NCBI GenBank assembly: GCA_900552185.1
Contig: URYT01000064.1
Coordinates: 1 to 9,150, forward strand
From: an uncultured Collinsella sp.
GTDB taxonomy: Bacteria; Actinomycetota; Coriobacteriia; Coriobacteriales; Coriobacteriaceae
DNA length: 9,150 nucleotides
Direction of reading: 5' to 3'
Shown in pieces: positions 5,801 through 9,150 of the stretch; positions within the stretch are counted from its first letter, which is position 1; every line of letters begins with the position of its first letter. The notes beneath the pieces were generated by a model that had not been told where the DNA came from, made no database searches, and saw only the letters and a program-made list of their open reading frames with translations. The translations under genes were made by a program, and so were the position numbers.

Positions 5801-6389
5801 GCCCATTACCGTGGGTACGTCCTACATCCTCAAGCTCGGCCACATGGTCGACGACAAGATCCACGCCCGTTCGACCGGCCCTTACAGCCTGGTTACCCAG
5901 CAACCGCTGGGCGGCAAGGCTCAGTTCGGCGGCCAGCGTTTCGGCGAGATGGAGGTTTGGGCCCTGGAGGCTTACGGCGCGGCCTATACCCTGCAGGAGA
6001 TCCTGACGGTGAAGTCCGACGACGTGGTGGGCAGAGTGAAGACTTACGAGTCCATCGTCAAGGGCCAGAACATTCCTGAGCCCGGTATTCCTGAGTCCTT
6101 CAAGGTGCTCATTAAGGAGCTTCAGTCCCTGGGTCTGGATGTAAAGGTGCTGGATAAGGATGAGCAGGAGATCGACCTGAAGCAGAACTTTGACGACGAT
6201 GACGATATCGGCTTGAACGACGGCGGCACCATTCTGGAGGAGGATGAAGTCATGACCTCCATGGATGGCTACACCCTGGAGGACGATCCGGACGATAACA
6301 ACATGTTTGACGATTCCGGCTTTTTTGACGAAGACGGAGACGATCTTTTGGATTTTGATTCCATTGCAAGCGATATTCGTGAAGAATAA
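2826..6389 (+). CDS. rpoB: RNA polymerase beta subunit (chimeric: Coriobacteriia-like N part, Clostridia-like C part)
   Basis: Beta subunit of RNA polymerase, 1187 residues in one open frame. The start is GTG (2826), set by AGGAGG (2811-2816) 9 nt upstream. Landmarks: rifampicin cluster QLSQFMDQANP to HKRRLSALGPGG (about 380-407) with sensitive-type D386, H396 and S401; CPIETPEGPNIGLI (437-450); MGANMQRQAVP (576-586); GDKIAGRHGNKG with the two active-site lysines K852 and K860; GKAQFGGQRFGEMEVWALEA (1030-1049). Fork loop 2, normally like TRERAGFE in E. coli, is replaced by sixteen other residues (409-424). Codon use changes sharply near residue 1030-1070: before this all Arg codons are CGC/CGT except one AGG (codon 32); the next Arg, R1070, is AGA. 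The tail from about 1120 is very acidic and Clostridia-like. The gene is certainly rpoB, but the protein as written probably joins two organisms. Confidence 0.93.
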   Translation: MTYAYTATERKRVSFGKIPEAMELPNLISVQRESFERFKDEGLREAFKESSPIQSQNHVLEVTFGEHQFGDPAHTVEECREKDMTYQAPLLTDVRLTNKETGEIKEQLVFMGDFPMMTDQGTFIINGTERIVVSQLVRSPGVYYSSEMDSGKQIYKAQIIPSRGAWLEFEVDKRDQLMVSIDRKRKQSATMFLRALGIAVTNDDIIELLGNSDVIKRTLERDTALTREDALIEIYRRLRPGEPPTVDASRSLLEGLLFNPQRYDLARVGRYKVNKKLNLTTEEEVTVLTDEDIVATLRYLLSLAAGEQGFKVDDIDHFGNRRIRTVGELVANQFRIGMSRMERVVRERMSSQDIDEITPQSLINIRPIVASIKEFFGSSQLSQFMDQANPLTGLTHKRRLSALGPGGLAGHKSGSSRRTNVPTAVRDVHNSHYSRMCPIETPEGPNIGLIGSLALYARVNEYGFIEAPFRRVENGVATDQIDWMTADEEEKHVIAPANTPLDPKTNEFITTDAEGKIVRPHTVIARTRDFDGSFGAPADVPVEDVDYMDVSPRQMLSVAATLIPFLEHDDAKRTLMGANMQRQAVPLVHPAAPYVGTGMERRAALDSGEVTLAKNAGEVIYADASKIIVKHAGGMDEYHLAKYQRSNQSTCINHRPLVRVGDTVEQGEPLADGPSTDHGELALGQNLTVAYMPWEGFNYEDGIVVSERLVAEDLLTTINITRHEIDARDTKLGPEEITREIPNLSEDMLANLDEDGIIRIGAEVGPGDILVGKVTPKGESALTAEERLLRAIFGAKAHDVRDTSLKMPHGAYGRVIDVVRFSRENGDDLAPGVNEQVRVYVAQRRKIQQGDKIAGRHGNKGVICNVLPVEDMPYMADGTPIDVILNPLGVPSRMNVGQLLECHLGWAAACGWDTEDADSDKYVPGPFFVSTPVFDGAKEDEIAEVIRRANKNMLNKATAAFGDHMRPEFVTQLDERGKTRLFDGRTGEEFREPITVGTSYILKLGHMVDDKIHARSTGPYSLVTQQPLGGKAQFGGQRFGEMEVWALEAYGAAYTLQEILTVKSDDVVGRVKTYESIVKGQNIPEPGIPESFKVLIKELQSLGLDVKVLDKDEQEIDLKQNFDDDDDIGLNDGGTILEEDEVMTSMDGYTLEDDPDDNNMFDDSGFFDEDGDDLLDFDSIASDIREE
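5880..6033. other. Seam between two genomes inside rpoB
   Basis: Within these bases the sequence changes from Coriobacteriia-like to Clostridia-like while staying in frame. The block encodes one of the best conserved stretches of beta (about residues 1019-1070), where unrelated bacteria can share long near-identical DNA, exactly where short-read assemblers misjoin. The left limit is the last clearly left-type codon stretch (CGT TCG ACC, about 5868-5876); the right limit is the first AGA codon at 6033. The exact point cannot be placed from sequence alone. It could also be a true recombination point, but everything to the right, including the rpoC ribosome binding site, keeps the second style. 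Confidence 0.8.
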
Positions 6390-6403
6390 GGAGGGGCGAT
6401 AGG

Positions 6404-9150
6404 ATGGAGTTTAACGTTTTTGAGTCAATTAAAATCGGACTGGCCTCTCCGGATAAAATTCGAGAGTGGTCCTACGGCGAGGTAAAGAAGCCGGAAACCA
6501 TCAATTACAGAACCCTGAAGCCCGAGCGGGACGGCTTGTTCTGCGAGCGCATTTTCGGACCGACCAAGGACTGGGAGTGCCATTGCGGCAAGTATAAAAG
6601 GATCCGCTATAAGGGTAAAATCTGCGACCGCTGCGGCGTAGAGGTTACCCGCTCCAAGGTGAGAAGAGAGCGTATGGGCCACATCGAGCTGGCCGCGCCG
6701 GTTTCCCATATCTGGTATTTTAAGGGGATCCCCTCCCGGATGGGCCTGATTTTGGATATCTCTCCCCGGATGCTGGAAAAGGTGCTGTACTTTGCCATGT
6801 ACATCGTCACCGACCCCGGCGCCGCCAGAGAGCTGACCAAGCAGCAGTTCCTGAATGAAAAAGAATACCGGGATATGCGGGAAAAATATGAGGACGATTT
6901 CGAGGCCGGCATGGGCGCGGAAGCCATTAAAAAGCTCCTGGAGGAAATCGACCTGGACGCCCTCTCCAACGAGCTGAAGGAAGAGCTTGCTACCGCCACC
7001 GGGCAAAAGCGGGTCCGCCTGCTGAAGCGCCTGGAGGTCGTGGAAAGCTTCCGGCTTTCCGGCAACCGCCCGGAGTGGATGATCCTGGACGTGGTGCCGG
7101 TCATTCCCCCGGATATCCGTCCTATGGTTCAGCTGGACGGCGGCAGATTCGCCACCTCTGACCTGAACGACCTTTACAGAAGAGTCATCAACCGAAACAA
7201 CCGCCTGAAAAGGCTGCTGGAGCTGGGCGCCCCGGACATCATCGTCCGCAATGAAAAGCGCATGCTTCAGGAAGCGGTTGACGCTTTGATCGATAACGGC
7301 CGCCGGGGCAGGCCGGTAACCGGCCCCAACAACCGTCCGCTGAAATCCCTTTCCGATATGCTGAAGGGTAAGCAGGGGCGTTTCCGCCAGAACCTGCTGG
7401 GCAAGCGCGTGGACTATTCCGGCCGTTCCGTTATCGTGGTAGGCCCGGAGCTGAAAATGTACCAGTGCGGCCTGCCGAAGGAAATGGCTCTGGAGCTGTT
7501 CAAGCCCTTTGTCATGAAGCGCCTGGTGGAAACCGGCGCCGTCAGCAATATCAAGGCCGCCAGAAAAGCGGTGGAGCGGGCGAAGCCAGAGGTTTGGGAC
7601 GCCCTGGAAGTGGTCATCAAGGGGCATCCGGTGCTTTTGAACCGCGCTCCCACCCTGCATAGGCTGGGTATTCAGGCCTTTGAGCCTGTGCTGGTAGAGG
7701 GCCGGGCCCTGAAGCTGCATCCCCTATCCTGTACTGCTTATAACGCCGACTTTGACGGCGACCAAATGGCTGTTCACGTGCCGCTGTCCGCTGAGGCCCA
7801 GGCCGAGGCCCGGTTCCTGATGCTGGCAGCCGGCAACCTGCTCAAGCCCTCCGATGGACGTCCGGTAACCGTGCCGACGCAGGATATGGTTCTGGGTTCC
7901 TATTACCTGACCCTGGATAAGGACGGGGAAAAGGGCGAGGGCAAGGTGTTCCGCGATTTTGACGAGGCGCTGATGGCGTATGACGCCAAGGCGATCAGCC
8001 TTCACGCCAAGATCAAGGTGCGCCGCACTCTGGAGCTCGGGGAGGAAACCATCTCCAAGCTGATCGAAACCACCGTGGGCCGGATCATTTTCAACCAGCC
8101 GATTCCTCAGGATCTGGGGTTTGTGGACCGTTCCGATCCGGAGCACCTGTTTGATTTGGAGATCGACTTCCTGGTGGGCAAAAAGCAGCTGGGCAAGATC
8201 ATCGACCGCTGTATTAAGGTGCACGGCACCGCGAAAACCTCTGAAGTTTTGGATAACATCAAGGCCCAGGGCTATAAATATTCCACCCAGAGCGGCATCA
8301 CTGTAGCCGTCTGCGACGCCACCATCCCGCCGGAGAAGAAGGAAATCCTGGCGGAAGCGGATAAGCAGGTCGACCGGGTGGGCGCTCAGTTCCGCAGAGG
8401 CTTGATCTCCAACGCGGAGCGCTCCGCGGCGGTTCTGAAAATCTGGGATAAGGCCACCAACGACGTTACCGCGAAGTTGCAGTCCGGCCTGGACCGCTAC
8501 AATCCCATTTATATGATGGCGGATTCCGGCGCCCGTGGCTCCATGAGCCAGATCCGTCAGCTTGCCGGCATGAGAGGCTTGATCGCCAATACCTCCGGTA
8601 AGGTTATAGAAATCCCGATTCGGGCCAACTACCGTGAAGGCCTGAATATTTTGGAATACTTCATCTCTTCCCGCGGCGCCAGAAAGGGCCTGGCGGATAC
8701 CGCCCTGAGAACGGCGGACTCCGGTTATCTGACCCGCCGTCTGGTAGACGTTTCCCAGGATGTGATCATCCGGGAGGATGACTGCGGCGCCGCCACCGGC
8801 CTGGAGGTTTTCGACATCCGGGACGGCAAGGAGGTCATCGAGTCCATGCACGAGCGCCTGATCGGCCGATATCTGTGCGAGGATTTTGTGGACGCTGAAA
8901 CCGGCAGGGTGCTGGTGTCCAAGGATAAGATGATGACCGACGAGGACGCAGATATCATCGTTAACGCCGGCGTCAAGAAGATCCAGATCCGCTCTATCCT
9001 CAACTGTAAGGCCAAGCACGGCGTCTGCAAAAAGTGCTATGGCTCCAACCTGGCCAACGGCATGCCTGTCACGGTAGGCGAGGCGGTAGGTATCATCGCC
9101 GCCCCGTCCATCGGCGAGCCCGGCACTCAGCTGACCATGAGAACCTTCCA
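6404..9150 (+). CDS. rpoC: RNA polymerase beta' subunit, N-terminal 915 codons (cut by window edge)
   Basis: Beta' subunit, open from ATG 6404 to the window edge with no stop; the last ~250-300 residues of a typical Firmicutes protein are missing. AAGGAGG (6388-6394) overlaps the rpoB stop and lies 9 nt before the ATG, so rpoBC is an operon with a 14-nt gap. Seen: N-terminal zinc site C59, C61, C74, C77; catalytic loop NADFDGDQMAVH with Asp 449, 451 and 453 holding Mg; lineage-typical GKRVDYSGRSVIVVGPEL; bridge-helix region EYFISSRGARKGLADTALRT; second zinc site C794, C868, C875, C878; start of the trigger-loop segment GEAVGIIAAPSIGEPGTQL. In that segment residue 901 is Pro (CCG, 9104-9106) where nearly all bacteria have Gln. 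AGA (about 13), CGG (about 16) and AAA (about 16) codons are common, unlike rpoB before 5940. The N-terminal sequence resembles Clostridia, probably Oscillospirales, not Actinobacteria. Confidence 0.96.
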   Translation, partial: MEFNVFESIKIGLASPDKIREWSYGEVKKPETINYRTLKPERDGLFCERIFGPTKDWECHCGKYKRIRYKGKICDRCGVEVTRSKVRRERMGHIELAAPVSHIWYFKGIPSRMGLILDISPRMLEKVLYFAMYIVTDPGAARELTKQQFLNEKEYRDMREKYEDDFEAGMGAEAIKKLLEEIDLDALSNELKEELATATGQKRVRLLKRLEVVESFRLSGNRPEWMILDVVPVIPPDIRPMVQLDGGRFATSDLNDLYRRVINRNNRLKRLLELGAPDIIVRNEKRMLQEAVDALIDNGRRGRPVTGPNNRPLKSLSDMLKGKQGRFRQNLLGKRVDYSGRSVIVVGPELKMYQCGLPKEMALELFKPFVMKRLVETGAVSNIKAARKAVERAKPEVWDALEVVIKGHPVLLNRAPTLHRLGIQAFEPVLVEGRALKLHPLSCTAYNADFDGDQMAVHVPLSAEAQAEARFLMLAAGNLLKPSDGRPVTVPTQDMVLGSYYLTLDKDGEKGEGKVFRDFDEALMAYDAKAISLHAKIKVRRTLELGEETISKLIETTVGRIIFNQPIPQDLGFVDRSDPEHLFDLEIDFLVGKKQLGKIIDRCIKVHGTAKTSEVLDNIKAQGYKYSTQSGITVAVCDATIPPEKKEILAEADKQVDRVGAQFRRGLISNAERSAAVLKIWDKATNDVTAKLQSGLDRYNPIYMMADSGARGSMSQIRQLAGMRGLIANTSGKVIEIPIRANYREGLNILEYFISSRGARKGLADTALRTADSGYLTRRLVDVSQDVIIREDDCGAATGLEVFDIRDGKEVIESMHERLIGRYLCEDFVDAETGRVLVSKDKMMTDEDADIIVNAGVKKIQIRSILNCKAKHGVCKKCYGSNLANGMPVTVGEAVGIIAAPSIGEPGTQLTMRTF

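Noticed and set aside
2754..5903. A 1049-codon open frame on the minus strand opposite rpoB
   Set aside because: It mirrors the rpoB frame. Its low-complexity translation, rich in Val, Leu, Gly, Asp and Ala, is what strongly biased GC-rich codons produce on the opposite strand. It has no recognisable domain, and its upper end falls at 5903, close to where the codon bias changes.
6425..9019. Two 431-codon minus-strand open frames opposite rpoC
   Set aside because: They are antisense shadows of rpoC, with no family resemblance and no independent start signals. rpoC itself shows all catalytic and zinc-binding motifs in frame.
1..9150. A novel defence, mobile or biosynthetic system
   Set aside because: All five genes are recognised housekeeping genes, and the gaps are short and hold only promoters, terminators and small dyads. 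Nothing supports a new system.

Overview
The window carries a ribosomal-stalk / RNA polymerase locus, all on the + strand: rplJ (L10), rplL (L7/L12), galU (UTP-glucose-1-phosphate uridylyltransferase), rpoB (RNA polymerase beta) and the first ~915 codons of rpoC (beta'), which runs off the right edge. It holds no mobile element, CRISPR array, tRNA or rRNA.

The window does not look like one genome. From base 1 to roughly 5.9 kb, codon use and protein sequence suggest a GC-rich actinobacterium, most likely a Coriobacteriia member such as Collinsella. Arginine in rpoB up to 5940 is CGC or CGT, with one AGG and no AGA, CGG or CGA, and lysine is AAG almost without exception. From about 6.03 kb to the end, AGA, CGG, AAA, GAA and GTA become common, and the RpoB tail and RpoC read like those of a gut-type Clostridia organism (probably Oscillospirales). 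The change falls inside the most conserved block of rpoB, with the reading frame intact. The simplest explanation is a metagenomic assembly chimera joined at a conserved stretch. Natural intragenic recombination is possible but less likely. The two sides should be interpreted as two organisms until reads show otherwise.

Layout: (1) 1-311, a sigma70-type promoter (TTGACC-17-CATAAT), a leader resembling the L10-binding autoregulatory leader, and an intrinsic terminator/attenuator ahead of rplJ; (2) rplJ and rplL, separated by about 100 nt with two GC-rich hairpins, closed by a very strong intrinsic terminator at 1341-1380; (3) a 316-nt gap with two tandem GCAA...TTGC palindromes and a promoter candidate, then galU closed by its own UUCG-loop terminator; (4) an AT-rich gap with a LexA-box-like dyad and a promoter candidate, then rpoB from a GTG start behind a perfect Shine-Dalgarno; (5) the seam at about 5.88-6.03 kb; (6) the Clostridia-like end of rpoB and rpoC, separated by 14 nt.

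In the left part, the usual rplJL-rpoBC operon appears to be split into three transcription units with galU between them. L10 and L12 form the ribosome stalk, RpoB and RpoC the catalytic core of RNA polymerase, and GalU makes UDP-glucose for envelope glycans. Points of real interest are the seam, a replaced and lengthened fork loop 2 in RpoB (residues 409-424), a Pro in place of a near-invariant Gln in the RpoC trigger-loop segment (residue 901), and the operon split. I see no evidence of a previously undescribed system.
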